Shown: positions 23,669-35,034, counted from the stretch's first letter. The stretch is 64,000 nt of DNA from Dryococelus australis (GCA_029891345.1 CM057000.1:135500163-135564162), one strand, 5' to 3'. The notes: generated by a model not told the origin, from the letters alone. Numbers and translations: made by a program.

Positions 23669-24573
23669 CAGTATGTCACAGAATGCGCGTATAAGAACCA
23701 CATCAGGTGAATCCTGAGTGAAAATGGGACGAAAATGTTAGTGCCGAAATATACGATGGAATTTTTCGGGTACAATGTCGCAACATAGCACAGAGTTAGT
23801 CCCTTTTTGCTCTCCACTGATATTGTACTACGTACCTTTGGCCTGGCCATCATGTTATGGGTGCGGGTGTGTTATGTTACTGGGATTCATGTTTGATTGA
23901 GGTACTGTTATTCCTCTTAGTATTATTATTATTATTATTATTTACGGTGGTAATTTCGGTAGTACCTGAATGTTTATTTCATGTTTGCACATTAAATGTG
24001 GGAATGTAAATGCATCTGTTTTAGTTGATACCGATGTGCACAGGTCCACATTTATAAAGGAAACGTGACAAGGGCACATTAAGAAACCAATCTGTCAAAC
24101 GATGCCAATGTAACAGCTGTTTTAACTGATCTTGCCAGCTCACCTACTGCTGTCCTCCTACCACGACAAGTGTGCTAAGCTTCCAGTGAGATGTTTCCAG
24201 TCACTCGACTTCAACTGGCGATTAGGGCGCAACATAACACATGGCATGACATTGACCGTGATATGATAAATGGGCTTCCATTACTTGTTCATTTCACGTC
24301 CAGGTATTCTTATAAATGTTACGTAAACTACACGTTGCTAAATTTTGTGGACTGGCCGGGATTTGAACCAGCGCCTATAATATGATGGCCAAAACCGCGG
24401 GAGAACGATTTCAGTGCAGCGCAAGAGGGGACTAACTCCGTGCGGTGTTGTCACATTGTGCACAAAAAATGCCATCGTGCGACATTTTGCCATTAGCATT
24501 TCCGACTTCCGTCACCAATTTTGCTCAGGATTCAAGTGGAACGGTACTTATGCGCGCGTTTTCAGACACTCAG
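23669..24573. mobile_element. element E, 0.9 kb with TIRs of about 150 bp, TATA target duplication
   Basis: The left arm (about 23669-23850) and the reverse complement of the right arm (about 24380-24573) align over long stretches: aatgcgcgtataagaacc/aacgcgcgcataagtacc, gaatcctgag, and a shared gagttagtcccctttt-like block. TATA occurs on both sides (23665-23668 and 24574-24577). Other family F units read ggcagtatatattacaa at this point, so the empty site can be recognised. The middle has no coding sequence. The right arm includes a box-B-like ggttcaaatcccgg on the minus strand near 24360, probably fortuitous. Confidence 0.75.
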
Positions 24574-25425
24574 TATACTGCCGGCATACCAAATAAAGTT
24601 GGAACTGATTACATGGGTTCAGCGAGAGGCCTATAGATTAGGTACTTATCTAAAGCATCTAAAGCAGGTATATAGCAACCATTTTGAAAATAAGTGCATG
24701 ACCTACTTAAAACATACCAGTTTTCGTCGGCTGCCGCAGTTTTACTTGTTTGACGATTTGATAGGAATCGGTTAATTGTTTCCCGAGATATGACAAAATA
24801 AATTAATTTATTTGTGCTGCACTAAGTTACAAAATGTGATTGTGTGTTAGCATATACGATGCTTGTAATAAAGGTTTTCAGCGTACAAAATTTGGTTGAA
24901 ATTGGTTAAACGCTATGGTAGATATACAAAATAAACCTAAAAATATTTGCGTTGCCGGCATTTTGAAAGTAAGTGCCTAATACATGAGTCGCGTGCGTTT
25001 ATATGTCCTACCGTAGTATTACTTACTTGCCAAATTTCACGAGGATTGTTTGAGTAGGTTTTGAGATAACATGTCAAGGCTTTATGTTTTCATGAAGTGC
25101 TATCATAAAAAATTGCGGGCGAACGACATCGCTTTATATGCTGCTTACACGAGGCATTGCCTGCATACTTGATTTGGTTTAAATCGGTTGAAAAGTTCCC
25201 GAGATAAAACATATCGCCCTAAATTTTAAATTGGCTGCCATTTCTGTATGTAGCGCCTGCATGGTTTATAATTGTGGAAGTCAGAATTATTTACTATGTG
25301 CTATGTGTGTACAGAGTTTGGTAAAATTCGGGTCACCCGTTCAAAAATTTTAAGGGGAAGGGACACGCGCACATGTAGACACAGACCAGACGCCAACACA
25401 CACACAGACGAACAGACAGGAATGT
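24574..25425 (-). repeat. family F array, reverse, part 3, ending in a CA/GACA-rich tract
   Basis: Further reverse units have landmarks at about 24675, 24955 and 25235 (attttgaaaataagtgc-like) and tttcccgagatatgac at about 24778. The array ends near 25350 and is followed at 25370-25425 by an ACACACAGACGAACAGACAGG-type tract that may mark the end of the parent element. Confidence 0.75.
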
Positions 25426-26271
25426 GATCTTATAAGAATTTCTTTCTACGGAAAGAATGATAAAAACTGCTCAAAATAAGGGAATTGTTATGATTTTTGT
25501 CAACTAAGTTTTGTTAAGCATAACTTAAAGTGAAATAAGATATGCCAGTTATTACATTTTTTCTGTAAATGATTTCGTTTAATTTATTTGCACGTCACAA
25601 AAAATCTTATATTAAATTTTGACATGCCACGATGCAAAAAACTATGTGATTCAAAAATGTTTGTTACGCGAGGAAAGAGTACTTATAAGTAACTAGTGTT
25701 TGCTCGCGACTTTGTCCGCGTGGAATTAATATTTTCATTACAGTATTTGTTAAATAATAAGTACGCCTTTAAAGTAGAATGTGGAATTAAATGCAAGTCA
25801 CAAAATAACGTAGTTGAAGCTGCTAAGTTTGGAGTTGTTATTAGTAATCGGCCGTGTCAACATGTAAGTTAGGCTTTTAAAAACACTTCTTTTGTAAACT
25901 ATGTTCTTTACTATCAATTTAGAGGGTGGAACCAAAGCAACCTGCTGGCTGAGGGGTGAGCTTGCTTACACGCAAGCGCGTCACAACTGACCGTGGAGAA
26001 ACAGTCCTCGTCATCGAGTACTGTTTCTCCACGGTCAGTTGTCATCGAGAGGTCATTGGGAGGTAACTGAAGCCTAGTGCCATTACAGAGTTTCGGTGTC
26101 TTCAACTGACCATCTTATATTTTTTTCTCCATACAAAATTTGAATCCTCATTCCACCCTTTTAGGGGTTGAATTTTTAAAAATCTCTCAAAATTTCATGT
26201 TTATTGTATCTATGGTTGAGACTGGGCGTTTGATATGTCAGTAAGCCTGTCAGTCAGTTTTTCCTTTTGTA
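25426..26271. other. spacer containing a perfect 23-bp hairpin
   Basis: A+T-rich to about 25910, then more G+C. The minus frame at 25914-26105 overlaps the hairpin and has no recognisable domain. Apart from the hairpin (separate entry) I see nothing. Confidence 0.45.
25983..26042. repeat. perfect inverted repeat, 23-bp arms, 14-nt loop
   Basis: Arms 25983-26005 and 26020-26042 are exact reverse complements (outer bases acaactgaccgtgg, inner bases ctgtttc on the right arm). The loop is cctcgtcatcgagt. The word gtcatcgag also occurs directly after the right arm, and a smaller hairpin (gcttg..caagc) lies just upstream near 25960-25977. Confidence 0.95.
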
Positions 26272-26843
26272 TACAGAATGTTCGAAAATTAAACGCTCAA
26301 ACTATAGGAAATGATTCCTTATGAAAAATGAACTCGAAAGTGTAGAGTAAACCGTATCCCTAAACGGAATATTTAAGGATATATGAGCCTGTGAACATTG
26401 TGTTTTGAAAAAGTATTTTTGCCGAATGCCTGGTGCAACGCCTACAAAGTCCGCAGCAGAAAGTAGACTAAGCTTCCCATATAGTAGAGACACATGTGTA
26501 ATGCTGGCCGTCCTCGGTCTGTGCGCACTGATCGGCTTGAGGAAGTGATACGTCAGCACATCAACAATATGCCCTCCACTAGTACACACTCCACAGCTCG
26601 CCAAATTGCCGTGTCCCATTCAACCGTGTGGGACATACTGCGGGTATATCGCCACCATCCCTACCGCTGACAGAACGTACAGGGCATTTGGCGAAAATAC
26701 GTTTTCAAAACCCAATTTTCGCAGGCTAATATCTCATGTAATATTCAGTTTCGGTATACGGTGGCCTGTATATTTTCGACTTTATTTTTTCGTAAGGAAT
26801 TTCCTTCCGTAGTTTGGTCGTCATATTTTCGAACAATCTGTAT
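26272..26843 (+). mobile_element. internally deleted mariner, TIRs of about 58 bp, TA flanks
   Basis: The left end begins tacagaatgttcgaaaatta; the right end reads inward as tacagattgttcgaaaatat. The match continues with indels for about 58 bp (shared caaacta, ggaaa, attccttacgaaaaa). TA flanks both ends. At about 26500-26665 the plus strand encodes VRTDRLEEVIRQHINNMPS, then ARQIAVSHSTVWDILR and HHPYR: the helix-turn-helix part of a mariner-like transposase. It ends at a stop, and the catalytic domain is missing. A non-autonomous deletion derivative. Confidence 0.85.
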
Positions 26844-27004
26844 ATAGAAGTGTAAAATTTGAATGGCGCCTCTTACAAGTATAAAGTAATGTAATTTTTA
26901 GGTTACCACCATCTGTAATAGTGAACTGCTCTATTATTAGAAATGATTCTGCAATTTTTGAGGCATATGTTTTGAAAATGAAAAACCTTACTCCCTCGCC
27001 AAGA
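26844..27004. other. short spacer
   Basis: Nothing recognised. Confidence 0.4.
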
Positions 27005-27290
27005 CAAAATATACTGTGACCGCGTTTGGCGCATGTTGTGGATAGAGCGCCTGCCTCCCACCAAGGCGAACCGGGCTCAATTCCCAGCGGGGTGGCTCCT
27101 GGATATTCGCCCATGGGTAAACGCATCGGACGATATTGCATATCGGCAGGTTTTCTCGGGGATCTCCCGTTTCCTCCGCCCTTGCGTTTCGGTTTTGCTC
27201 CATATCCATCTCGCTCCACTCCGACCAGCTCTCAAGATGAACAGACCTCTTCACATCACCCTGCTGCATTTCTTAACACTTTTGTTTTAC
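27005..27290 (+). mobile_element. tRNA-derived SINE
   Basis: The head has a tRNA-like block with box-A-like sequence (gttgtggatagagcgcctgc) and a box-B-like ccgggctcaattcccagc. The body runs gcaggttttctcggggatct, then cccgtttcctccgccc and a tctcgctccactccgacc stretch. The same body occurs at 29282-29480, 35035-35265 (reverse) and 50215-50335 (reverse). Confidence 0.75.
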
Positions 27291-27749
27291 ATAAGGAAAA
27301 AATATTTTCTGTGTGTTTAAATATTTTCATTTTTTTTTTTTCATATTTAAAGAATATACAATCTTCAATGTTACACGCATTTAAATGGTTTAAGCATGTA
27401 TATAAATAACTTTCGTAAGCGAATATTTGTGTCTAAGAGAAATTGGGGATTGTATGAAAACGCATTTTTTTTCCGCCTTGAATTTTCGAAAATGTCTAAA
27501 ATGTTTTCAATATTTATGTAGGTAGGCTTTTGCCGTAAAAAGTGCTGTAATTTATTTCATTGCATTTAAATGTATACCGATAAATAAATTGAAATATCCC
27601 TGAAATAATTCTCATGCCATGCAGATGGATTTACGGAAAATATCGAAATCATCTCTTAGGCAGTAGGTATTTCCTGAAGTGAATACACCACAGCATCAAA
27701 TCTGGCTTAAGCGATAAGGGTATTCATTAAAATATTTCAGTTGAATGAG
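27291..27749. other. A+T-rich spacer, no gene seen
   Basis: T runs and A+T-rich sequence only. Confidence 0.5.
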
Positions 27750-28700
27750 ATGAGTGAATGTGCGCTACCTCTCGTCGAACTCATCGAAATGCTGTGACGA
27801 TGTCTTGTTTGTTGGCAAAGCGTTTACAATGCAATTTCCTCTTCCCTCTGGCAATGAGATATTGACCAAGATCGGATGAACAGGAAGGGTGGGGCAACAC
27901 CTCCCATCCCTAATGCCGTAAACAACGCGTGATGCTACCTGCTGTATTAGTTCTAGCGTTACCCAACAGTTTAGGATGTTTGTCTCGAACTGCACGACGA
28001 AGACGGTACAGCAGAGATGAAAGGTGGTACTGTGCATCTACTGCACAGCCCTCACGAACTGGATGACACAGTAAAACAACTCAGCTGTCCTACGCCAAAA
28101 TGATCATCAGCTTTGTGGACGACGTGTTTGGTCCTACATTGTGTCTCTGTGGTGATCAAGGATGACGCCATTCATTGAACTGTCGCTTCAATGCGGGTTC
28201 GTATGCTCGTGCCCATGTTTCATCATATGCAATGATGCGGTTCAGCATGCCGTTACCTCCGCAATGAAAGCGTTCCAGATTGATACATCTCATATCGGGT
28301 CCATTTCTCTGCCTCAGTTAAGTGATGTGGCACCCACTTGTCATAAATCTTCCGTACATTTTAGTCCCGCCGTTGAATTCGGCGCACTGACGACGCGGAA
28401 ATACTTTTGCATGCTGGGTTAACTCGATAACAGTCAAGCAAGTGTCATCCACAAGGCGCTGATCGATCACAGCCACTCTTACGTCGTGGTCAGCTGACAC
28501 AGCACGTCCCCTGAGAGGTTGGTCGGCTGTTGACTCTCGTCCCTGTATGAAGGCCTCTACCCACCCTACCGTTATACGATAGGGTACGCCATGATTACCC
28601 AGTACTTCCCGTAGTTCTGCGTGCATTACGGCTGCGGCATACGGCTATCTTGATGCACGCCCACTGTTCGCCTTCGTTCACATCAATTTCGCACCGCTGT
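27750..28700 (-). pseudogene. mariner-like transposase, minus strand, broken
   Basis: Reading right to left, the N-terminal part (28626-28318) gives HAELREVLGNHGVPYR, VGWVEAFIQGRES and DQRLVDDTCLTVIELTQ: the helix-turn-helix and linker of a mariner-type transposase. The middle (about 28330-28040) has a PHHLTEAEKWTRYEM-like stretch in another frame. The C-terminal part (about 28037-27760) carries a GWEVLPHPSCSSDL motif, where SSDL holds the third catalytic Asp. At least two frameshifts and several stops separate the blocks. It is a different lineage from the mariner at 686 by its N-terminal sequence. No TIRs were located. A dead copy. Confidence 0.7.
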
Positions 28701-29281
28701 CATCCGACAACTGACATAGTGAAGGTGCTCATGGCCGGACGGATGCACTCATATCCCAACTGACGGCGACATCAATTCTACGTGGGGTAGCACACATTGA
28801 CGAACCGTGGACAACCTAGGAGACTACTTTGAAGGATGTTAAACAGCTTGTGCACGTACAATATGCACCCGTTCACATGAGTGAACAAAGGATCTACGAG
28901 AATAAATCAATCAAACGGTGATGCCAAGCAGCCATGTTTGTCTTTGTTCCTTGCCGGATATGCCTGCATCCATACCCCATGTGGTGTCACCTTTCAAACG
29001 AACTCGTACACTTTCACCTGTGCATAGCACATTTCCTATGTTGGATCAAATTCGGGAAATAAACAATAGTTGCCATTACTTCTGAATCGGCCTTTGTGTA
29101 TAGTAGTCTGCGTCCACATCGTGAGGGGAAGCGATTCTTAAAACTAGACGTTTAATGCCCAACATTTTGGGCTGTGAAATGATGAGTCCGTTGTACAGAG
29201 ACAAATGTAGAATAAATTCAGATAAATGTTGTATCTCGAAAAAGTTAATATACACTTTCTCATGTATTATACTGAATCTTA
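28701..29281. other. spacer, possibly the mariner 5' flank
   Basis: Moderate G+C to about 28900, then ordinary sequence. No gene or clear TIR seen. Confidence 0.4.
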
Positions 29282-29480
29282 AATGGCCGCGGGGTATACC
29301 AAGGCGAACCGGGTTCGATTCCCGGCGGGTTCGCTCCCGGACAACACCTCTGATCGACGGGTTTTCTCGGGTATCTCCCTTTATCCCGACCCTTGCATTA
29401 TGGCGCTGCTCCACACTCACCTCGCTTCACCCCCATCCGCTCTCAACATCCTGTAGATGTTACGAGACGGCCAATTCTCT
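29282..29480 (+). mobile_element. tRNA-derived SINE, head partly deleted
   Basis: Opens with a short head (ggccgcggggtataccaagg) lacking the usual middle of the tRNA-like part. Box B is excellent (ccgggttcgattcccggc). The body gacgggttttctcgggtatc and the ctccacactcacctcgc stretch match the 27005 copy. Confidence 0.75.
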
Positions 29481-29575
29481 CTCTCCCCGTTTCGCTCTCC
29501 ACCCATCGATCCATTATAGACGAGGCTGCATGTAGAATTCAAGTACGCGGTAAATCCACCTGGTATTGCTTGCAT

Positions 29576-30006
29576 AGGCTGTTTACGGTAAAATGAGCAC
29601 TCTTGAAAGCCTTGCTTGGTTCTACTTGTATGCATGTTAGGTATTTTTCCGCGTTCCGCCTTATGTAACATTAACATTACAATGTGCCTCATCACTTTAT
29701 TCATGTGTCGGTCAAGTGAAACTGTGAAATTATTAGGAAAGTAAATATTTTAGAAGTCTTCTTATTTTCACACTTTGATGCATTAAAAATAAACAGAAAG
29801 CAAAATAAATGATCTAAGCTATCGCACATGGTTACCTAACACTTTTATTCAACGTTCAGATATAGCACTACTTACCAATTAATTGTTACCAACTTTACTG
29901 GGCTAATGTCCCTCGACGTACCAGTTAAAATACGTGCAGGCAGGGGAAGTAGGATTTTTTTTCTAAGGTTCATTTCCAAAGTGCTCACTTTATCGTGGAC
30001 AACCTT
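29576..30006 (-). mobile_element. family A MITE, long form (reverse)
   Basis: Starts aggctgtttacggtaaaatg after TA-like flanks and ends actttatcgtggacaacct. The interior matches the reverse long form (ttcatgtgtcggtcaagtga and gttaccaactttactggg). About 431 bp. Confidence 0.88.
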
Positions 30007-30658
30007 TAGCAATGATAACGATTTTGTGAAGACTCCTGTGCTTTTACGAGCGTGCGACTCAGCCACTGGGAACGACGCCTTCGGACGACCGCATCGTCGG
30101 CTCTGCAATTCTCACCCTTAGTCGCACAACGGGTGCTGACGCCATTCACGTCGTCGCGGCACGAGTACCCATTGCGTATCCTCGCAGATCTAACTCTTAT
30201 TTTTCACTCTCAATGACTGCGTTTCCCGACTGCCTGTGCCAAAAAGGGGGGGGGGGGGGGAGTTTCCTGCTCTCTCGCGAGTCGCGGTCATATTTTCGGA
30301 GGCGTGCGTATTTGACATCCATTCTTGTGTTCGACAAGCGACCAACCTTTCATCCCCCCCCCCCCCCACCACCACAACGCTGCATCACCAACCAGCGGGG
30401 AATATAGAATTTCCCTTCAACGAATTTCATTTTTATATTTTCTATTCCCCTCTCGCCCTGGCTCCTCCCGCTTTCTCCCATGCTCCACACTCGCCCCCCC
30501 CCCTTTTTTTTTTTGCAGAAGCTGAGGATAGGGAGTATAAAGGAGGGCGGGAAGACGGGGCCCGAGTCTTAGATGGGGAAAAACTCGCCCCGACAGGAGC
30601 GGATTCTTTGGCTCACCGTGACACAAAGGCCAGGGACCCACCCCGCAGCCGCGCCGTG
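30007..30658. other. CpG-rich block with G and C homopolymers
   Basis: The stretch 30050-30650 is G+C- and CpG-rich, with a G run near 30245 and C runs near 30354 and 30494. Several proline/arginine-rich frames run through it on both strands; none has a domain. It could be a promoter-like island. Confidence 0.4.
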
Positions 30659-30902
30659 CGATATGGCGATATACCGATCACGAAACAACATTTCTGAAAT
30701 ATTGCCACTGCGATATGGCACGTCAGCGCAGATCAACACACTGCATATCTCTATGTGATCTTAGCAATGTGTGATGTTAACGATATGCAATATTTGCGAT
30801 GATGATACAATCGATTTTTTCCTGTACCGATATCTGGGGTACGAATGTAAGCGATATTTTCGATGTATCGCCATCGATTTTCGTTCTCTCCGAGAGCGAT
30901 AT
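30659..30902. promoter_or_regulatory. cluster of eight CGATA/TATCG motifs
   Basis: CGATA starts at 30659, 30667, 30711, 30781, 30828, 30852 and 30898, with TATCG at 30866: eight in 244 bp, far above chance. In Drosophila, CGATA clusters are bound by the insulator protein BEAF-32 and overlap DREF sites. Whether that applies here is inference; the cluster could instead be a decayed cgatat satellite. Confidence 0.35.
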
Positions 30903-32082
30903 ATCTCACCAATAAAGATACGGTTAACATGTTTCGAAATGATAGGCTACGTTGGGGTAAAGCCGGGAACAAAACAGATTTGTTTAGCTCATGTCATATT
31001 CATAGGAGAATAAGTGTACTGTCTTACATATAACCGTATATTTATCTATATTTACGAGCTTTTATTAATAATATATCTGATTCAGACAAGAAAAAAAAAC
31101 AGTGTTTGTGTCCACTTTATGTCCTCAAAATGGGGTTTAAAAAAACGGCCAAGAGTAGGGTGAATAATTAAGAGCTTGTAACTCATAAACGATGGGTGGC
31201 ACACACTTGGTGATGGAGAGGGAAGGGGGTGGGGCAAGAATTGAAAAAAAGCAGATAATTTCCTGTGCACTACAATTTGTTTCATGGCTTAACTATTTTG
31301 GTTCATCTTTAAAGACAGGCCTAGAAATTTAATAAATAAAATAAAAAATCTTCAACTCTGAATTGAAGTGTTTCACAAATTGCATTTTACAGCAAAAAAT
31401 AAATGTTAAAAGTGTTTTATTTTATTTTCTCTATTTGTTTAAAATTATGCTGAAAAGGCTTACGTACGAAGTATAGGTTATAACGGTATCGAATAATGTT
31501 GTTATTGTGGCAGCATTGCAACGTGAACTCCTCTTTGAGCAGGAAGCAGAAAAGTTAAACACAAAACAATGCACGGGAAGCGAATGTGTTTGTTCATTGT
31601 GGTAAATAATATGATCGTTGAAAAAGTGTTTGAAGAGTAAGTGTTCTGTACCATACTGCAGATATAGAGGTGGGAATGCATTTATGCTAGCTTTGTTAAT
31701 AAAATATATAGACAATATACTACAATTTAAAAAAATCCAGGATTACTTGAGAATTTTTTGTAAGAAAAAGTTACTTCGAAGCCTACTTTATATTAAATAT
31801 TACAAACCATTGCAACAACATTCCTACTCCAATTATAACTACTCGGAAATAAACTTTTTCATTAGGAGTTCTCGAGTAAATATTTACGTTCTGTTAGGTG
31901 GCTACTTTCAATTCGCGGTTGCATGGAATTGTGGCACTATTACCGGATTCCCGAAGAAAATAAAAGCGTTAGTTTTTAACATTGATTTGCGGCAAGGGAC
32001 ATAGCCAGGAATTTACTTCCCGGGAGGGGAATTAAAATTTATATTTTCGGAAAAAATATGAAAGCCATAGTATTAAATATAA
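30903..32082. other. spacer, no recognised gene
   Basis: Contains a 128-codon plus frame at 31618-32004 rich in Lys, Tyr and Ile, and a minus frame at 31431-31715. Neither shows a domain, and both are what A+T-rich DNA can give by chance. Confidence 0.4.
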
Positions 32083-32503
32083 AAGGCTGATCACGATAAA
32101 GTGAGCACTTTTGCTATGAACCTTAGAAAAAAGTCACTGTCTCTGAGCGCGTATATTTTAACGGGCCCACTGAGTGACATTTTCCCAGTAAAGTTGGTAA
32201 CGATGGATGAAAAATAGTTTAATATCCTAACGTAGAGTAAAACATGTTAGGTAACAATTTCAGATAACTTAAATTATTTCTTTCACTTTCTGTTATTTTA
32301 ATGCATCGAAGTATGAAGATGAGCAGATTTCTATAATATTTACCGTCCTAAACATTTCACTGTTTTACTTGAGCGACGCATGAATAAAGTGCTGAGGCCC
32401 GTGGCAATGTTAACGTTACATAAGGCGGAAGGACACACAACATGCATACAAGTAGATCTTAAACAGGGCTTTCAAAAGTTCTCATTTTACCGTGAACAGC
32501 CTA
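32083..32503 (+). mobile_element. family A MITE, long form
   Basis: Starts aggctgatcacgataaagtg, ends ttaccgtgaacagcct before TA. The interior matches the 17185 copy. The last 20 bases plus about 104 bp of downstream flank are identical to the corresponding part of the next copy at 33366. Confidence 0.9.
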
Positions 32504-33365
32504 TAAGTGGAAAGTACAACCAATCAGCTAATATACAGATATGGAACTACACTATGTTATAAACATCCTTCATGTTCGAGGCGGATCACATATTCCTTAT
32601 GTTTAGAAAAATATATGTTGTAACTTCTTTTAAAATTTTCTATCTTTTCAAAACAGCCTTTGCATAAAAATGATTCTCCAGGAAACTTTGTACTTAAACA
32701 AACATTACGTATCCCTGCCCTACTCTTTATCGTTACGTTAACGTGAAGTACTTTGGCTTTCATTATTTACATGACTTTACAAATGTTATTATAGTCTGAC
32801 AAAGGCTGAAAACGTTTACTTTAAGTTTCTAACAGCCTTTAAAATGCTTTAAAAATTAACGTCCACCTATTCCAATAAATGGACATTTTTACACACATAT
32901 TATTGCCTAACAAGGACTTGCGAACGTCAATGTCTAGCGTTTCTTGGCCTAAAGGGCCCTATCTACATAAATAAGTACTTAACTTGGTTTCGTCCCCAGA
33001 AGCCTACACTCCCCGCGTACCCGGCTCCTGGGATATATATATATATATATATACACCAACATTTTGGGAACTCGCCCCCCTCCATGTTAGTTCTGTCGAG
33101 TTACGCCGCGCCATGCGACTACACGTCGGCTACCGCGACCATACCGCAAGGCACAAGTTATTGTCCGAGGTCACGTCACGTATCGATCGCCGTGGCACAC
33201 ACCCGTGGCAAGTTTTTAAGGCAAGGCACAAATCTTCCACAAAGTTGATTGCATTTCTGCAGATTTAGGATTGAAAAAGTTGACGGTCAATGACCGGGTA
33301 GTTGTTTCAGGCGGGCAAGAACCATGGCATTTCGGTGCGTAGAATGGCGAGTTAACTTGGGCAAA
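32504..33365. other. spacer; first 130 bp duplicated at 33788
   Basis: The stretch 32504-32635 is repeated at 33788-33919 with only a few differences. The rest holds a short (TA)n at 33033-33052 and the remainder of a CpG-richer patch at 33070-33230. No gene seen. Confidence 0.55.
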
Positions 33366-33787
33366 GGCTGTTTACGATCAAGTGAGCACTTTCGAAATAA
33401 ATCTTAGAAAAAAAATCACTTTCTCTACCTACATATATTTTAACGGGCGCGTTGAGTGGCATGCGCCCAGTAAAGTTGGCAACGATGGAAGGAAAGTAGT
33501 TCTATATCTCAACGTAGAATAAAAAGTGTTAGGTAACGATTTGCGATAACTTAAATTATTTAGTTCGCTTCGTGTTTCTTTTACGCATCGAAGTGTAAAA
33601 AGGGAGCAAATCTGAAAAATATTTATTTTTCTAATAATTTCACAGCTTCAATTGATCGATGCATGAGTAAAGTACTAAGGCACATGGCAATGTTAATTTT
33701 TCCGTGAGGCGGAAGAATACACAACGTGCATACAAGTAGATCTTAAGCAGGGCATTCAAAAGTGCTCATTTTACCGTGAACAGCCTA
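33366..33787 (+). mobile_element. family A MITE, long form
   Basis: Starts aggctgtttacgatcaagtg and ends ttaccgtgaacagcct before TA. The interior is of the long form but clearly diverged from the neighbouring 32083 copy despite the identical flank. Confidence 0.9.
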
Positions 33788-34512
33788 TAAGTGGAAAGTA
33801 CAACCAATCAGCTAATATACAGATATGGAACTACACTATGTTATAAACATCCTTCATGTTCGAGGCGGATCACATATTCCTTATGTTTGGAAAAATATAT
33901 GTTGTAAATTCTTTTAAAATGTTATTCTTAAATATTTTATTTTAATTTGGGAAGGGGGGGGGGGATATGTCCTGACACGCTCCCCACCCCCACCACCCTC
34001 GGCTAAAACCCTTGTTGCGGCTCTTTATCTTCCTTGTATTGTAGTTTCGACGTCTGACGTCGACTAGCGATGCGAGAGCTCTGAAGGGCGGCATCTCAGT
34101 GTCCCGTTACAATTCATCCGGATCCACTTTGTTTCTCTCTCGCCACACACCGCGGGCTTCCTCACTCTCTCTCTCTCTCTTTCTCCTCTCTTTCCCTGTG
34201 CCCTTTCCTTCAGCATCTGACAGCCCTCTGGAAAGCTGCCTGCTCGCGCGGGGCCAAAGTAAATATTAACACACACGACGTCGAAACGTCCCGGCGTTGG
34301 AAACACAACATGCGGGTATCACACGAACTTCTTCCTGCTAATGAGGCCATACTTGAATGTGCTCGTTTAAAGGCACTGTCTGCTGTGGGAACAGTGGAGC
34401 GATGGATGATTTTAGACGCGTCTAGGTTACCTCGCACAATAACTCTCTCAAACAAAACTCTTCATGCCTTTCGAACAGAACAGTCATGCTAAAAAAAAAA
34501 AAAGGCAACTAT
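33788..34512. other. duplicated flank, then CpG-rich spacer
   Basis: After the duplicated stretch and a G run at about 33954-33964 there is a CpG-richer region (34030-34460). It has a (CT)n-like run near 34165 and inverted words gtttcgacgt (34044) and acgtcgaaac (about 34275). Its short frames have no domain. Confidence 0.4.
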
Positions 34513-34590
34513 AGGATGTTCACAGTAAAGTGAGCACTTTTGAGGCCGTAGTTACTTTTTCTTTCAGCCATTTCTCGTCGTAGTGATAGT
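34513..34590 (+). mobile_element. family A MITE, short form, left end only
   Basis: ggatgttcacagtaaagtga followed by gcacttttgag and the tagttactttttctttcagcc block matches the copies at 3304 and 49927. No right end follows, so this copy is truncated. Confidence 0.7.
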
Positions 34591-35034
34591 GTAATTTGTT
34601 ATTTACCATTTGCACAGTTGCTCAGAAAGATTATTTTTCACAAATTTTGTTTTTACTCGGAAATACCTTTTTCCAGCAAAAACCATACTCCTTGGCTAAA
34701 AAAACTTGTCATTTGATATCTACGTTTACCAAAAATTAAAATTTTCGCTTAAATATAAGTGTTAACTTCTTTTACAAAAATTAAATAGACTTACAAAAAA
34801 CCCTATTTTCTTTGTTCGTGACTATTTTATAATTCACAAAAAAAAAACTTTCCGTAGAGATAACAGTGTTTTGCAAAAAAAAAAAAATTGAATTCACAAT
34901 ATAATGATTTGTATGCAAAGCTGTTCGGTTGTATCAAGACATTTATACCCAATAAAATATGGTTTAATGGTGACATATTTTCCGAAGCATCTTTCGGACA
35001 CCACTCTTAGGGTGAAGGAGTAAAGAGATTTTGG
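34591..35034. other. A+T-rich spacer
   Basis: A runs and A+T-rich sequence; no gene. Confidence 0.5.

Noticed and set aside
24355..24402. tRNA gene on the minus strand (ggttcaaatcccgg)
   Set aside because: The block lies within the inverted arm of element E, its partner arm has no box B, and no cloverleaf closes. Probably fortuitous.
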